Below are positions 1-9,843 of a DNA stretch of 64,000 nt, piece after piece. The DNA lies in contig NW_008705567.1 of assembly GCF_000186865.1 (NCBI RefSeq), positions 1,984,440 through 2,048,439 of the forward strand, in the 5' to 3' direction. How positions within the stretch are numbered: the stretch's first letter is position 1; each line of letters begins with the position of its first letter. The translations under genes were made by a program, and so were the position numbers. This DNA comes from Aureococcus anophagefferens (Eukaryota; Sar; Pelagophyceae; Pelagomonadales; Pelagomonadaceae). Below the pieces are notes generated by a model. The model saw only the letters and a program-made list of their open reading frames with translations. It searched no databases and was not told where the DNA came from.

Positions 1-63
1 CCGGCGTCTGTTTCGACCGCGGGCTGCCCGCGCGCGCCCGGCACCGGACCCGCGCCGCCGGCC

Positions 64-681
64 ATGTCGATGCTGCCGCCGCTCCGGAGCGCCTACCCGG
101 ACTCGGGGAACCCGCCGCCGATGCCGCCGAAGAAGGGCAACCGACGGAAGGTGCCCGTGCCGCCGTCCGAGGACGACGACGACCTGCACAGCTACCACGC
201 GAGCCACCACAGCTACGTGCCGTCTCCCGAGCGCGTCGACGACCACATGGACGAGGACCCCTACGGCGACGATCTGTACAGCGTCGACCCCGGCGCGAAG
301 CGGCCGCCGTCGGCGCCGCCGTCGGAGCACTTCGTGGACCCGCCGGACGTGACCATCTCGTCGGGCGTCGCCATGAAGGGCGAGCTGTCGTTTCCCAAGC
401 TGCTCCGCGTCGAGGGGAGCTTCGTGGGCAGCCTCAAGGCCGGCGGCGACATCGTGGTGGCGCCGACGGGGACGCTCGAGTCGGACATCGACAACGACGG
501 CGGCTACCTCCTCGTCGAGGGCAAGGTCATCGGCAACGTGAGCGTGCGCCGCGTCCAGATCTCGTCGTCGGGCCACATCTTCGGCGACATCACCTGCAAC
601 AGCTTCATCATCGCGCCGGGCGCGGTCGTCATCGGCGCGTGCCAGGTCCGACCCGAGCCGCCGGAGAAGAACCTCGGGTAG
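64..681 (+). CDS. Bactofilin-family (polymer-forming cytoskeletal) protein
   Basis: A 205-residue protein. Residues 1-90 are a disordered, Pro/Asp/Ser-rich tail. Residues ~97-195 are a right-handed beta-helix-type domain with the repeated hydrophobic/Gly pattern of bactofilins (GELSFPKLLRVEGSFVGSL, LLVEGKVIGNVSV, GHIFGDI). Bactofilins self-assemble into filaments without nucleotide; they are mainly bacterial but are known in some stramenopile algae. The role here is unknown, with a membrane-associated scaffold the default inference. There is no signal peptide or TM segment. The ATG at 64 is the first in frame; an upstream exon outside the window cannot be excluded. The next gene on the same strand starts 141 bp downstream. 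Confidence 0.8.
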   Translation: MSMLPPLRSAYPDSGNPPPMPPKKGNRRKVPVPPSEDDDDLHSYHASHHSYVPSPERVDDHMDEDPYGDDLYSVDPGAKRPPSAPPSEHFVDPPDVTISSGVAMKGELSFPKLLRVEGSFVGSLKAGGDIVVAPTGTLESDIDNDGGYLLVEGKVIGNVSVRRVQISSSGHIFGDITCNSFIIAPGAVVIGACQVRPEPPEKNLG

Positions 682-822
682 CGTGCGCCACGAAGCCGCA
701 CCCCCGTGACCCCACGTACAGACACCCTACGATCGCGCCTCCGGAGCGTGCTTCGTTGCACTTCTCGTTGCATGGGCAACGTTCTGCCTTGCCGCCGCGA
801 TCCGACGATCTCAGTCGAGACA

Positions 823-2127
823 ATGGCGACGATGGCGTTTCGGGGCAGCGCCCTCGCGCTGGCGCTCGCCGCGACGGCCGCCCGGGACCTCCCGGCGCCC
901 ATGTCCGACTTCTACCTCGAGGGCCCGCTGGGCCACGAGTCGAACTTTAGCTACATGAACACGGCGACGCTGGGCCCCGCGCCGCGGGCCGTCGTCGAGG
1001 CCCTGTCCGCCGCCGCGGCGGACAACGAGAAGAACCCGAACGTCGACGTCTACGAGTACTTCAAGATCGGCGCGGAGCTCGTGCGCCACAAGGCCGCCAA
1101 GTTCCTCGGCTGCTCCGACGCGGAGGTGCTCCTCACGCCGTCGACGACCTTCGGCCTCAACACCGTCGGCGACGGCCTCATCGCGTCGGGCTTCGTCGGC
1201 GCCGGGGACCGCGTCCTGACGACGGACCAGGAGCACTACGGCGCGACGAACGTCTGGCGGACGCGCGCGAACGCGACGGGCTTTTCCATCGACGAGGTGG
1301 CCGTCCCGCTCTTCAACGCGACGGCCGCCGGGGTCCTCGCGGCCTTCGAGGCGAAGCTCAACGCCACGACCTACAAGGTCGTCGCCGTCGCGCACGTGCT
1401 CACGACGACGGGCTTCAAGCTGCCCCTCTCCGAGCTCGCGGACCTCGTCCACGCTCGGGGCGGGCTGCTCGTCGTCGACGGCGCCCAGGCGCCCGGCGGC
1501 CTCGACGTCGACTTTTCCAAGACGGGCGCCGACGCCTACGCGACGTCGAGCCACAAGTGGGGGCTCGGGCCCAAGGGCAGCGGGCTCCTCTGCGTCAAGG
1601 AGTCCGCACAGCCCAAGGTCCAGGCGACCTACCTCGCGGGCGGCTACGGCCGCGACATCGGCGCCCTGCCGGACGCCTACGGCGTCAAGACGTCGAGCTC
1701 GGGCACGGTGCCGCCGGCGATCATCGCGGGCCAGGGCGCGGCGTTCGACTATTTGGCGGACTTTGGGATGGCCGACGTCGAGCAGCACAACATGGGGCTC
1801 CGGGCCCGGGCCGCCGCGGCGTTTTCGGCGATGGGGTGCGCGCCGCTGGGCGCGCTCGACCCGGCCGCGGACTCGGCGCCCATCCTCACCATCGCGCTGC
1901 CGGACTCGCACGACGCGACGTGGACCTACCGCAAGCTCTGGCTCGAGTACGGCATCTTCGTCAAGTCGACGGGCGCGGCGTCCTACCCGACGGAGTGGCC
2001 GCCGGGCGCGCCGCAGCAGGCGATCCGCTTCTCCTTCCACGTCTACAACACGGAGACCGACGTCGACAGGCTCGTCGCCGCCGTCGCGAAGATTCTGGGC
2101 GACGCGACCGTGGCCCTGACCGTCTAA
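823..2127 (+). CDS. PLP-dependent aminotransferase class V (cysteine desulfurase / isopenicillin-N-epimerase-like)
   Basis: About 434 aa. The start at 823 (or 832) is chosen because it gives a hydrophobic N-terminus (MAFRGSALALALAATAA) resembling a secretory signal peptide; an in-frame ATG at 706 is less likely. Fold-type I PLP enzyme features are VVDGAQAPGG (Asp contacting the pyridine nitrogen) and SSHKWGLGPKG, whose Lys at ~1555 should form the Schiff base. The substrate cannot be read from sequence; the group includes desulfurases, epimerases and kynureninase-like enzymes. The signal peptide suggests ER/secretory or plastid routing. Its TAA (2125-2127) overlaps the stop codon of the convergent LRR gene. 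Confidence 0.85.
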   Translation: MATMAFRGSALALALAATAARDLPAPMSDFYLEGPLGHESNFSYMNTATLGPAPRAVVEALSAAAADNEKNPNVDVYEYFKIGAELVRHKAAKFLGCSDAEVLLTPSTTFGLNTVGDGLIASGFVGAGDRVLTTDQEHYGATNVWRTRANATGFSIDEVAVPLFNATAAGVLAAFEAKLNATTYKVVAVAHVLTTTGFKLPLSELADLVHARGGLLVVDGAQAPGGLDVDFSKTGADAYATSSHKWGLGPKGSGLLCVKESAQPKVQATYLAGGYGRDIGALPDAYGVKTSSSGTVPPAIIAGQGAAFDYLADFGMADVEQHNMGLRARAAAAFSAMGCAPLGALDPAADSAPILTIALPDSHDATWTYRKLWLEYGIFVKSTGAASYPTEWPPGAPQQAIRFSFHVYNTETDVDRLVAAVAKILGDATVALTV

Positions 2128-3937
2128 AGCAGGATATAGTCGTCCCCTTTCTCGTCGTCGAACGTGACGACGGGCACGGTCCGTCGCCGCTTCTCGTGGT
2201 CGATGTACTTCATGTCGAGGTTGAGCGTGAGCCGGTAGCCGCCGTCGGCCTCGTAGGCGAAGTCGTCCTTCTTGTAGCGCTCGTCGAGGAAGGAGATGAA
2301 CGAGTCGGGATTGTGCGTGAGCGCGCGATTGACCGTGACCTTGGCCTGGAGCTCCTTCTCCTGGAACTCCTCGATGTCGTTGCCCGAGACGTCGAGCGCC
2401 GTGAGCGTCGTGTTCCGCCGCAGCACGTCGAGCAGGCGGTTGACGCCGAAGCCGCCCGCGGCCGTCGCGTCGTTCTCGGCCTGGGCAGCACAAGAGAGAT
2501 TCAACATCGCTTCAACGTGAGTGTTCCGCGCGCGCGCGTTCCGGAAAAAGCATCCACGCTTCGAGACCGTTCCGAGAGATGATCGCTCGTCCAAAAATCA
2601 GCCGAAACGAGTGGAAAACGGCTGAGAGAGGAGCCTTTGAAGTTGGAAATTTCGCTCTCTTGTCCTGCCCTGTTCTCGGCGATCTTGAGGTCGACGATGG
2701 ACCGGTTCGTCGCGAGCATGTCGGCGATGGCCTCGACGCCCCGCGCGCCGGCGCTGTTCGACGACAGGTTCAGCCGCTCGACCCTCGGGTGGCTCGCGGT
2801 GATGCCCGCGACGACCGCGATGGCCTTGTGGTCCAGCGAGTTCGCGGAGAGGTCGAGGCTCGTGATCGACGGCACCGTCAGCGTGTCCCGGAGCATGATG
2901 GCCTCCGGCAGGCGCAGCTCGAGGCCCGTCAGCTTCACGGTCTCCGGCGGCGTCTCGAGGAACTCGCGGAGCGGCAGGCAGTTGAGCGCGACGAGGTTGT
3001 CCGTCGACCGGAACGCGCGCGCGAGGCGCTCCGCGGCGCCCTCGGAGATGTCGTTGAGCCGCACGTCGATGCGCCGCATCGTGTAGTTGTCGCTGAGCAC
3101 CTCCGCGAGCGCGTCGGCGGTCTTGTCCGTGATTTTCGTCTTCGACACGTCGAGATCCGTCAGCACGTAGTTCGACCGTAGAGCCCGCACGAGATTCAGC
3201 GCGTCCTCGTCGCGCATGAAGCAGCGCGACAGCGACAGGGACCGGATGGGGTAGTTGAAGCGCAACAGGTACTCGAGGAGGTAGAAGTCGTCCTTCTGGA
3301 GCGACTTGGACGCGAGCAGGAGCTCGCCCTTCATGTGCCCGGCGTTCCAGTAGGAGATCTTCTTCGGCACCTGGACCTCGTCGGCCTGCTCCTGGACGCT
3401 CCGCGGCTCCGTCTCCGCGCGGAGCAGCCGCGCGTCCTTCTCCGTCGGCGACAGGAGCAGGGACCGCGCGCGCCGCCGCGCCGGCGGCGGCTCCTCGCGC
3501 GCCTCCTCCTCCGCCGCGACCTCCTCCGCGGCCTCGGCCTCCTTCTCGCCCTCCTCGCCCTCCTCGCCCTCCTGCGTCTCGCCCTCCTCGCCCTCCTCGC
3601 CCTCCTTCTTCTCGCCCTCCTCGCCCTCCGCCTCGCCGTCCTCCTCGCCCTCCTTCTTCTCGCCCTCCTCGCCCTCGGCCGCGCCCTCCTCCTCCTGCTC
3701 CTCCTCGTCGCCGAAGAACTCCTTCTTCCACTCGGCGATGACGTCCTCGTCGACGGCGCCCTCGAGCAGCAGCGGCAGCGACGGCCGCCGCGGCAGCGTG
3801 TGGGCCTGGAGCTTCTTGGGCGTCAGGCCGTCGAGCAGCACGCGCGACGACTGCACGCGGTTCATGAGCTTGATGACCGCATTGCCCTCCTCGAGCTCGC
3901 CGATGCGCTTCTTCAGCCATGACCCCAGCTCGACCAT
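2124..3937 (-). CDS. Leucine-rich-repeat protein with Glu-rich tract, split by introner A1
   Basis: Two exons: 3937-2681 (419 codons, phase 0) and 2480-2124, total 537 aa. Intron 2680-2481 (GC-AG, 200 bp) is introner A1; joining reads DLKI/AENDATA and continues the LRR solenoid. Residues ~80-150 are a low-complexity acidic tract (EGEEGEKKEGEE type). From ~residue 215 there are RNI-type leucine-rich repeats (LSLSRCF, LTDLDVSKTKITDKTADALAEVL, LDLSANSLDHKAIAVVAGI, LTALDVSGNDI). The tail is basic then acidic (KYIDHEKRRRTVPVV). LRR proteins of this type act as protein-binding scaffolds; no specific partner is evident. The start at 3937 follows a Met in a good context, 141 bp from the divergent ankyrin gene. 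The stop overlaps the neighbour's stop. Confidence 0.85.
2481..2672 (-). mobile_element. Introner element A1 (GC-AG intron in LRR gene)
   Basis: A 192-bp element flanked by an 8-bp target duplication, GCCGAGAA on the coding (minus) strand, at 2680-2673 and 2480-2473 (ninth base also identical). In coding sense the ends read CAGGGCAGGACAAGAG and CTTGTGCTGCCCAG, a near-perfect terminal inverted repeat. The intron is the element plus the upstream target copy: donor GC from the target, acceptor CAG from the TIR. Body orientation is forward (GGCTGATTTTTGGACGA in sense). No transposase is encoded, so it is non-autonomous. Confidence 0.93.
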
Positions 3938-4078
3938 GGTTACCGGTGCTGCGGCGCGGGCAGCGCGTCGCGCGCGCTGCCCAGACGCTGCCCGCTGCGA
4001 CCTTGAATGTTCAACTGGGTTGGTTGCATCCATGATGCTGCGGCCGCGGCCGACGGCACGACTCGGTGCGCCCTTACG

Positions 4079-4771
4079 ATGGACGAAGAATTAGACTGGC
4101 CCGACGAAGAATTAGACTGGCCCGAGGAACTGTGTGACGGCGCTCGCCGCGGTCGCCTCAGCTATGTGGAAGAGCTCCTTGACTGGGGCGCGGACGTAGA
4201 CGCGCGGGACGACCGAAATGTGACGCCGCTGCACTGCGCCGTGTTCTATCGGCACACAGCGGTCGTTGATGTCTTATGCAAATGGGGTGCCGATGTCGAC
4301 GCAACTGTCTGCGGGACCACTGCGCTCCATCTAACAGCCGACGTAATGGTGGGAATCGAATGGTGTGCGATCGCCTTGAACATGCCGCAGCAACGTGAAC
4401 GAGAGAGCGCGCGCTGTGCCGAGCTTCTCATCGCGGCGGGCGCGGAGGTCGACGCGGAATGGCAAAGGAAGACGCCGCTCGCCCTGGCCCTCAAATCAGG
4501 CCACCGCCGGCTCGTGAAGATTTTGCTGGAAGCCGGCGCCAACGCGAGGCTGGCCGCCGCGAGTCGTCCGTTCCTCCTGCGCGACCGCGAGCCCTGGAAA
4601 GCCGCGCTCCGCCTGTACGACGCGGTCGCGGCGGCGGGCAGCTGGAAGCTCTACGTCGCCGAGCACCGGCGCGTCCTCGCCGGCGTGGTCTGCGCGTGCG
4701 CGCGCGTGCCGTTCCCGCTCGACGCGGCGGGCAACGTCGTCGAGTTCCTCTACCCGCCGGGAGGCTACTAA
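4079..4771 (+). CDS. Ankyrin-repeat protein, pelagophyte-type C-terminus
   Basis: 230 aa from the ATG at 4079; the in-frame ATG at 4007 lies in the presumed 5' leader. The N-terminus is a short acidic direct repeat (DEELDWP twice). Ankyrin repeats span ~20-165 (VTPLHCAVFYRHTAVVDVLCKWGADVDA, TPLALALKSGHRRLVKILLEAGANA). The C-terminal ~60 residues carry AAGSWKLYVAEHRRVLAGVVCACA followed by VVEFLYP. An equivalent module occurs in the ankyrin gene at 60989-61846, so the two belong to one family. Ankyrin repeats mediate protein binding; the tail may recruit another factor, but that is inference. It is divergent from the LRR gene and convergent with the coiled-coil gene. Confidence 0.85.
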   Translation: MDEELDWPDEELDWPEELCDGARRGRLSYVEELLDWGADVDARDDRNVTPLHCAVFYRHTAVVDVLCKWGADVDATVCGTTALHLTADVMVGIEWCAIALNMPQQRERESARCAELLIAAGAEVDAEWQRKTPLALALKSGHRRLVKILLEAGANARLAAASRPFLLRDREPWKAALRLYDAVAAAGSWKLYVAEHRRVLAGVVCACARVPFPLDAAGNVVEFLYPPGGY

Positions 4772-4798
4772 AGGACATGTGCTCTGTAATCTTGGGAC

Positions 4799-7069
4799 TC
4801 ATTGGCCGCCTTCCTCGGGCGCGGCGGCCGGGACCGGGCTCGCGCCGCGCGGGACCGGGAGCGGCGACGGCGGCATGTGGAGGAGCGGGTGGTCCTCGAA
4901 CTGGTCCGGCGGCGGCGGCGGCGGCGTCCGCGACGCGTCGACGACGCGGGCGAGGGAGCTGCCGCCCGGGACGTCGTCCTGGCGGCGGAGCGTCGGCGAC
5001 GGCTTCCGCGGCGAGACGTCGCGGCTGCCGCCGTCGCCGTTGGGCGTCTGGTCCGGGGCCTTGGCGCGGCGGACGCCGAGGGGCGCGCCCGAGAGGTTCT
5101 GGAGCGCCGCGCGCCGCACCTTCGACACGGCGCGCGGCGGCGGGCTCCGGGACCGCGCGGCGCCGCGCGACGCCGCGAGGGACGCGTCGAGCCCCGCGGC
5201 GTCGCGCTGGCGCCGGTGCTCCTCGACCTCGGCCTTGAGCTTTTTGTATTTGATCTCCAGCTTCCGCGCGTCCGCGGCGTCGCGGTCCCGCTGCGACCGG
5301 TCCGCGTCGCGCTGGGCCCGTAGCTCCTTGAGCTGGGACGCCGCGGACGCGCGGCACTTGACCTCGACGGCGAGGCGCTCCCGGAGCCGGTCGACGTCGT
5401 CGAGCGCCGCGCGGCGCCGCGACACCGCGAGGCTCACGTCGCCCTCCGTCGCGCGCTTCGACCGCTCGAGCGCGTGGCGCGCGCCGAGGTGGGCCCGCGC
5501 CTCGTGCTCGACGCGGCGCCCGAGGTCGTCGACGCGCCGCTCCGCCGCGGCGAGCTTGCGCTCCGCGGCCGTCGCGCGGTTCCGCGCGGCCGCGCGCTCC
5601 GCGAGCAGCGCGTCGCGCTCCGCGGCCCGCTGCCGCTCCGTCGCCTCGAGCACCCGCTTCGACTCGCCGATCTCCGCGCGCGCGGCGTCGACGTCGGCCT
5701 CCAGACCGTCGATCTTCTTCGCCGCCGCCTCGAGGCCCGCCTCGGCGACGGCCGCGCGCGCGCGCTCGCCGCCGATCTGCCGGTCCGCGACGTCGCGCGC
5801 GGCCACGGAGTCGTCGCGCTCGCGCGACACGCGCGCGACCTCGGCCAGGGCCTTGCCGAGCTCGACCTCGACGTTCTCCAAACCGCTCACGCGGCCCCGC
5901 GCCTCCGCCAAGACGGCCTCGGCGCACTCGAGCCGCTTCTGCAGCTCCGCGCGGTCGCGGTCGCCCTCGCGCGACGCGTGGAGCTCGGAGGCGAGCGCCG
6001 CGATGCGGTGCGACGCGACGTCCTGCTCCTTCTTCGCCTCGTGGAGCGCGGCGACGAGGGTGGCGTGCTGCTCGTCCTTGGCCCGCGCCAAATCCGCGTG
6101 CGCCTCCGACTTCACGGCCGCGAGCGCGAGCGCCCGCTCCGCCTCGAAGGTCTTCTTCGACTCCTCCGCGGCGGCCGTCAGCTTCTGCACGGCGCGCTCG
6201 CTCCGGGCGAGGTCGCGCCGCGCCGCGTTGCGCTCCTGGACGGCGGCCTCGATGGCCCGGTTCGACGCGACCAAGCGCTGCTGCATCTCGCGGATCGTCG
6301 CGATGGCGAGCTCGAGGTTGCGCTTCAGCGAGTCGACGTCGTAGTCGTCGAGGGCGAGCTCCACGGCCGGCGCGGGGCCCTCGGCCGGCGGCGGCGTCGC
6401 GGACGCGGGCGGCGGCGACGCGGCGCCCCGCGGGAGCTCCGCGGGCTCGTCGCCGCAGTCGCCGTCGCCGTCGTCGTCGACGACGACGGTCGCGTCGGGG
6501 CTCAGCAGCAGCTCCGCGGCGCTCAAAAGGCCCCCGGGCTCCTCGGGCGCGTAGCCCTCGAGGGCGCGCTCCTCGGCGGCGCGCTCGTCCGCGCTGCTCG
6601 GGCTCGCGGCCGCGTCGAGCGCGACGGGCGCCGAGAGCTCGCCGTCGCGCTCGGCGGGCGCGGCCGGCGGCGGCGGCCGCGACGCCGGCGGCGGCTCCTC
6701 GGCCGGTGCGCCCTCGAGGTTCGTCTGCAGCCAGCCCTGGATCGGGCCGCCGGCCGCGGCCGCGGGGACGCGCGTCGCGGCCGCGGCCGCCGCGGCCGCG
6801 AGCGTGTCCGGCGGCGGCGCCGGCGCCGGCGCGGGCGCGGGCGGCGGCGCGGCGGGCGCCTTCGCCTCGCTCGCCGCCGGCGACGCCGGGACCGACGCCG
6901 CCTCCTCGCTGCCGGACTCGGACTCCTCCTCGGACGACGACGTCGGCGCCCGGTTCGACGACGGCGAGCTCGACGCCCGCACGTTCGCCTCGATGGACGC
7001 GCGGTGCGCCGCCATGCGCTCCCGCAGCGTCGCCAGCGGGTCGCGCTTCGTGGGCGACGCGTCGGCCAT
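4799..7069 (-). CDS. Long coiled-coil protein with disordered N-terminus
   Basis: 756 aa from MADASPTKRD at 7069; two upstream in-frame Mets (to 7177) are possible but in weaker context. Residues 1-215 are disordered and rich in Ala/Pro/Ser/Glu. Residues ~235-640 are heptad-rich coiled coil, dense in Ala, Arg, Glu and Leu (LKRNLELAIATIREMQQRL, KKLKAEVEEHRRQRDAAGL). The C-terminus is Ser/Pro/Arg-rich. There is no TM segment and no recognisable enzymatic domain. By type it is a cytoskeletal, centrosomal or Golgi-like scaffold, but no family can be named. The antisense strand is also open over long stretches because of GC-rich codon usage. Confidence 0.75.
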   Translation of the reverse strand: MADASPTKRDPLATLRERMAAHRASIEANVRASSSPSSNRAPTSSSEEESESGSEEAASVPASPAASEAKAPAAPPPAPAPAPAPPPDTLAAAAAAAATRVPAAAAGGPIQGWLQTNLEGAPAEEPPPASRPPPPAAPAERDGELSAPVALDAAASPSSADERAAEERALEGYAPEEPGGLLSAAELLLSPDATVVVDDDGDGDCGDEPAELPRGAASPPPASATPPPAEGPAPAVELALDDYDVDSLKRNLELAIATIREMQQRLVASNRAIEAAVQERNAARRDLARSERAVQKLTAAAEESKKTFEAERALALAAVKSEAHADLARAKDEQHATLVAALHEAKKEQDVASHRIAALASELHASREGDRDRAELQKRLECAEAVLAEARGRVSGLENVEVELGKALAEVARVSRERDDSVAARDVADRQIGGERARAAVAEAGLEAAAKKIDGLEADVDAARAEIGESKRVLEATERQRAAERDALLAERAAARNRATAAERKLAAAERRVDDLGRRVEHEARAHLGARHALERSKRATEGDVSLAVSRRRAALDDVDRLRERLAVEVKCRASAASQLKELRAQRDADRSQRDRDAADARKLEIKYKKLKAEVEEHRRQRDAAGLDASLAASRGAARSRSPPPRAVSKVRRAALQNLSGAPLGVRRAKAPDQTPNGDGGSRDVSPRKPSPTLRRQDDVPGGSSLARVVDASRTPPPPPPDQFEDHPLLHMPPSPLPVPRGASPVPAAAPEEGGQ

Positions 7070-7451
7070 GGCTGCGGTGGAAGCCGGGCTGCCTCTATAC
7101 GCAACGTTTTTAGCGTCGCGCTTGAGGGTCAACATCGCGGCACGCGAGACTTCAAGAGTCACGCGAGGTGCAATCAAAATTTAGGAAAAAAAGGGCCGGC
7201 GAGGAGCGTTCAAAGCGCACGTCCACGCCCACCGCCTCGAACAAAAAGCCTGCGGAGGGGATAGCTGTGGACCCGAACGTAGCCCGGCGGCGGAATCTCG
7301 CGACCGACGAGATGTTCGATCGGGGCGCGTAGTGGTGTGCCTTTCGTCTCGGAGGAGCGTCCTTTCGGGCGAGCGCCACGGGCGTTCGGCGTCGCGCCGG
7401 CCTTGCTCTCCTTGCGACCCCCCAAAAAAGGACGCGGCGCCTCGCGCGTCG
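7070..7451. other. Intergenic, 382 bp
   Basis: This lies between the start of the coiled-coil gene and the stop of the FAD oxidoreductase, both on the minus strand. It is locally AT-richer around 7170-7200 (A-run near 7188). It should hold the coiled-coil gene's promoter and the oxidoreductase 3' UTR. No gene, repeat or RNA is recognisable. Confidence 0.5.
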
Positions 7452-8798
7452 TCAGCGGACGCGCGTCACGCCGCCGCCGCCGCCGCGGCAGGGGTCGCAG
7501 TGCTCGCGGAGCATCGCGCGGAGCGGGTGGTCGAGACCCGACGCCGCGTCGGCGAGGGCCTCCGCGGCCGCGGGCGCGAGGGTCATGCCGCTGGGCCCGA
7601 AGCCGTCGAGGAGCCAGACCTGGGGCAGGCCGAGCGCGCCGAGGTCGCCGACCAAGGGCAGCCCGTCGGCGCTGAAGGGCATGGGCCCCGACCACGCGCC
7701 GTCGAGCTCGAGGCCGTCGCCGACGGCCGCGGGCCCGACGAGCTCCCGCGCGTGGCCGCGGGAGCTCGCCGTCGACTCGTCCGTCGTCGCGTAGCCCTCG
7801 GCCGCCGTCTCTACGGGCACGCGGTCGCCGCCGAAGAGCACGCCCGGACAGTCGGACCGCGGCCGCCCGTACAAGTGGCGCACGCGCCGTGCGCCGTCGA
7901 CGTGCGTGCACTTGGCCGGCGCCGTCTTCAGGTTTTGCCAGGCGACGGCGGAGCCCTGGGAGTAGACGACGCGTGTGAGATCCTGCGTCTCGTCGCCGCT
8001 TTGCGACGCGACCCAGATTTGGCCGCGCACGGGCGACACGGGCGCCTCGAGGCCGAAGCTGTCGCGCAGCAGCGGCCGCGCGCCGGAGCCGTTGGCCACG
8101 ACGACCTGCGCCGCCCGGAAGCGGCGCCCGGACGCGCACGCGCACGTCGCGCCGCCGGCGCCGTCCGCGGCGACCGCGGCGACGGCGTCGCCCTCGACGA
8201 CTTCCGCGCCGCGCGCGCGCGCGTGGTCCGCGAAGGCCCGCGCGGCGTCCCCCGGGTCCACGTAGCCGCTCCGCGGCGTGAAGATGGCCGCGACGGCGCC
8301 GCCGCCCGCGAGCGCCGGCTCGAGGGCTACCGTCTCCTCCCGGTCGAGGAGCCGCGCGTCGACGCCGCGCGCGCGGAAGTCCGCGGCCGCGGCCTCGGCG
8401 GCCGCGAGCTCGCCGGGCGCGCCGCTCACGAGCGACAGCGCGCCGCAGCGCACGAGGCCGCAGCAGCCCGGTTGGCGCGCCTCCGCGGCCTCGTAGCACG
8501 CCATCGAGTGATAGGCGAGCGCGTCGTAGAGCGCGGGCGTCGTCGCGGCGCCGCCGCACCAGAGCGTGCCCGCGGAGAGGCCCGTCGCCTCGCAGGCGAT
8601 CGTCTCCCGCTCCACGAGCACCGTGCGCCGGCCGTTGGCCGCGAGCCGCAGCGCGCAGGCCGTGCCGGCGATGCCGCCGCCGATGACGACGACGTCGACG
8701 TCCTCCGCGGGCGCGTCGCAGCGCGCGGTCTCGGCGAGCGCGGCGAGCGCCGCCGCCGGGACGAGGCGGCAGCGCGCCGCCAGGTGCCGCAGCAGCAT
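7452..8798 (-). CDS. FAD-dependent amino-acid oxidase/dehydrogenase (DAO family)
   Basis: 448 aa from MLLRHLAARC at 8798. A dinucleotide-binding GxGxxG motif follows the leader (VDVVVIGGGIAGTACALRLAANGRRTVLVERE), with the DAO-family C-terminal FAD contact (WLLDGFGPSGMTLAPAAAEALAD). The family oxidises glycine, sarcosine, D-amino acids or related amines. The substrate is not deducible. The N-terminal ~25 residues are Arg/Ala/Leu-rich and could target an organelle. The ORF stays open upstream to 8996, but that segment has intergenic-like composition. A divergent gene starts at 9064, leaving a 265-bp shared promoter region. Confidence 0.85.
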   Translation of the reverse strand: MLLRHLAARCRLVPAAALAALAETARCDAPAEDVDVVVIGGGIAGTACALRLAANGRRTVLVERETIACEATGLSAGTLWCGGAATTPALYDALAYHSMACYEAAEARQPGCCGLVRCGALSLVSGAPGELAAAEAAAADFRARGVDARLLDREETVALEPALAGGGAVAAIFTPRSGYVDPGDAARAFADHARARGAEVVEGDAVAAVAADGAGGATCACASGRRFRAAQVVVANGSGARPLLRDSFGLEAPVSPVRGQIWVASQSGDETQDLTRVVYSQGSAVAWQNLKTAPAKCTHVDGARRVRHLYGRPRSDCPGVLFGGDRVPVETAAEGYATTDESTASSRGHARELVGPAAVGDGLELDGAWSGPMPFSADGLPLVGDLGALGLPQVWLLDGFGPSGMTLAPAAAEALADAASGLDHPLRAMLREHCDPCRGGGGGVTRVR

Positions 8799-9063
8799 CG
8801 TCGAGCTTTTCAGGGCTTGGCCATTGTCTTCCTCGACGGCAACATGGGCCTCAACTGGTTCAATGATGCACATTTTTCGGCCCAGCAATGCTTGGTATAA
8901 TGCTGGAATGCTTGGTACAAGCGGCAACTCTACTCGTCTTTTCGTGCTCGTGATCGGCTGGGAGCATTCTAGGCAGCCTTTCGCGCTCCAGCTCAAAAGA
9001 TTCTAAGCAACAACACATTACCACACAACAACGACGTCGATCATCTACGTGAAAGAGCGGCCC

Positions 9064-9843
9064 ATGGCGACGAAGATCTCGCCCACGGACACGGACCCCT
9101 CGAACGCGCCGCTCGTGGACCTCGTGCAGGCGCTGAAGGGGGCCCTCGGGTCCGACGGCCCCCTCGTGCCCGTGCTCCTGTCCGCCTGCGAGCAGCTCGG
9201 CGTGCCGCCGGGCGGGACGCTCCGCGACCGTGCCGCGAGCTGCGTCGCGGCGCTCGGGTGCGACGTGCCGCGCGCGTCCGCCGCGGAGCGCGGCGCCCTT
9301 GTCGGCGAGCGGCAGATCCTCTGCGACTACTGCGGCGCCGACTGCACGGACGCGTCCTGGCTCACGTCGGGCAAGGTTGACTTGTGCACGGAGTGCAAGT
9401 ATGCGGACGCGAACGCGCGCGACCCGGACGTGAGCCGCGCCGCGTTCCAAAAAAAAGGCAAGGAGGCGCCCATCACGGCGCAGCCCCGGCCGAGCAGGCC
9501 GAAGTGGAAGGGGCCGGGCACCGCGGACGACTTCGCGGGCGTCTACCTCTCGGCCTGCGTCTGCTGGTTCCCGCCCTTCTACTCGCTGGACGTGATGTGC
9601 ATCGACAAGGTGTCCCCGACCCACGTGACGGCGTGCCACTGCGGGGTGCCGCTTCCATGGAAACAACACTACCAGCTCGAAATGAAGCATGGACGCATGC
9701 GGTGGTCCGCGTACGACGAGGCGGAAGGCAAGCCCGGCGGGCCGACGTGCGAGGGCAAGCAGCACGCCACCCTCCTCGGTCCCAATGTCCACCTGATGGG
9801 CCCCTGTTGCCTCGGATGCGCCGTCAAACTGTGCAAAAAGTGA
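9064..9843 (+). CDS. Cysteine-rich protein of unknown function
   Basis: 259 aa from MATKISPTDT at 9064. Residues 1-80 are helical and hydrophobic. Residues ~85-120 contain a zinc-finger-like set (CDYCGADC followed 20 residues later by LCTECK), suggesting a C2C2 metal site. The C-terminal half carries scattered Cys/His/Trp (SACVCWFPPF, VTACHCGVPLPWKQHY, GPCCLGCAVKLCKK), which may be a second metal site or a disulfide-rich domain. I do not recognise the family. G/C-rich third positions and an intact frame argue that it is real. Confidence 0.65.
   Translation: MATKISPTDTDPSNAPLVDLVQALKGALGSDGPLVPVLLSACEQLGVPPGGTLRDRAASCVAALGCDVPRASAAERGALVGERQILCDYCGADCTDASWLTSGKVDLCTECKYADANARDPDVSRAAFQKKGKEAPITAQPRPSRPKWKGPGTADDFAGVYLSACVCWFPPFYSLDVMCIDKVSPTHVTACHCGVPLPWKQHYQLEMKHGRMRWSAYDEAEGKPGGPTCEGKQHATLLGPNVHLMGPCCLGCAVKLCKK

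Noticed and set aside
811..2493. 560-codon antisense open frame over the aminotransferase gene
   Set aside because: Arg-rich shadow of a well-supported PLP enzyme.
2501..2672. Read-through of introners as protein extensions (for example GQESEISNFKG and similar strings)
   Set aside because: The same nonsense peptide appears at different genes, frames end in stops, and excision restores conserved domains.
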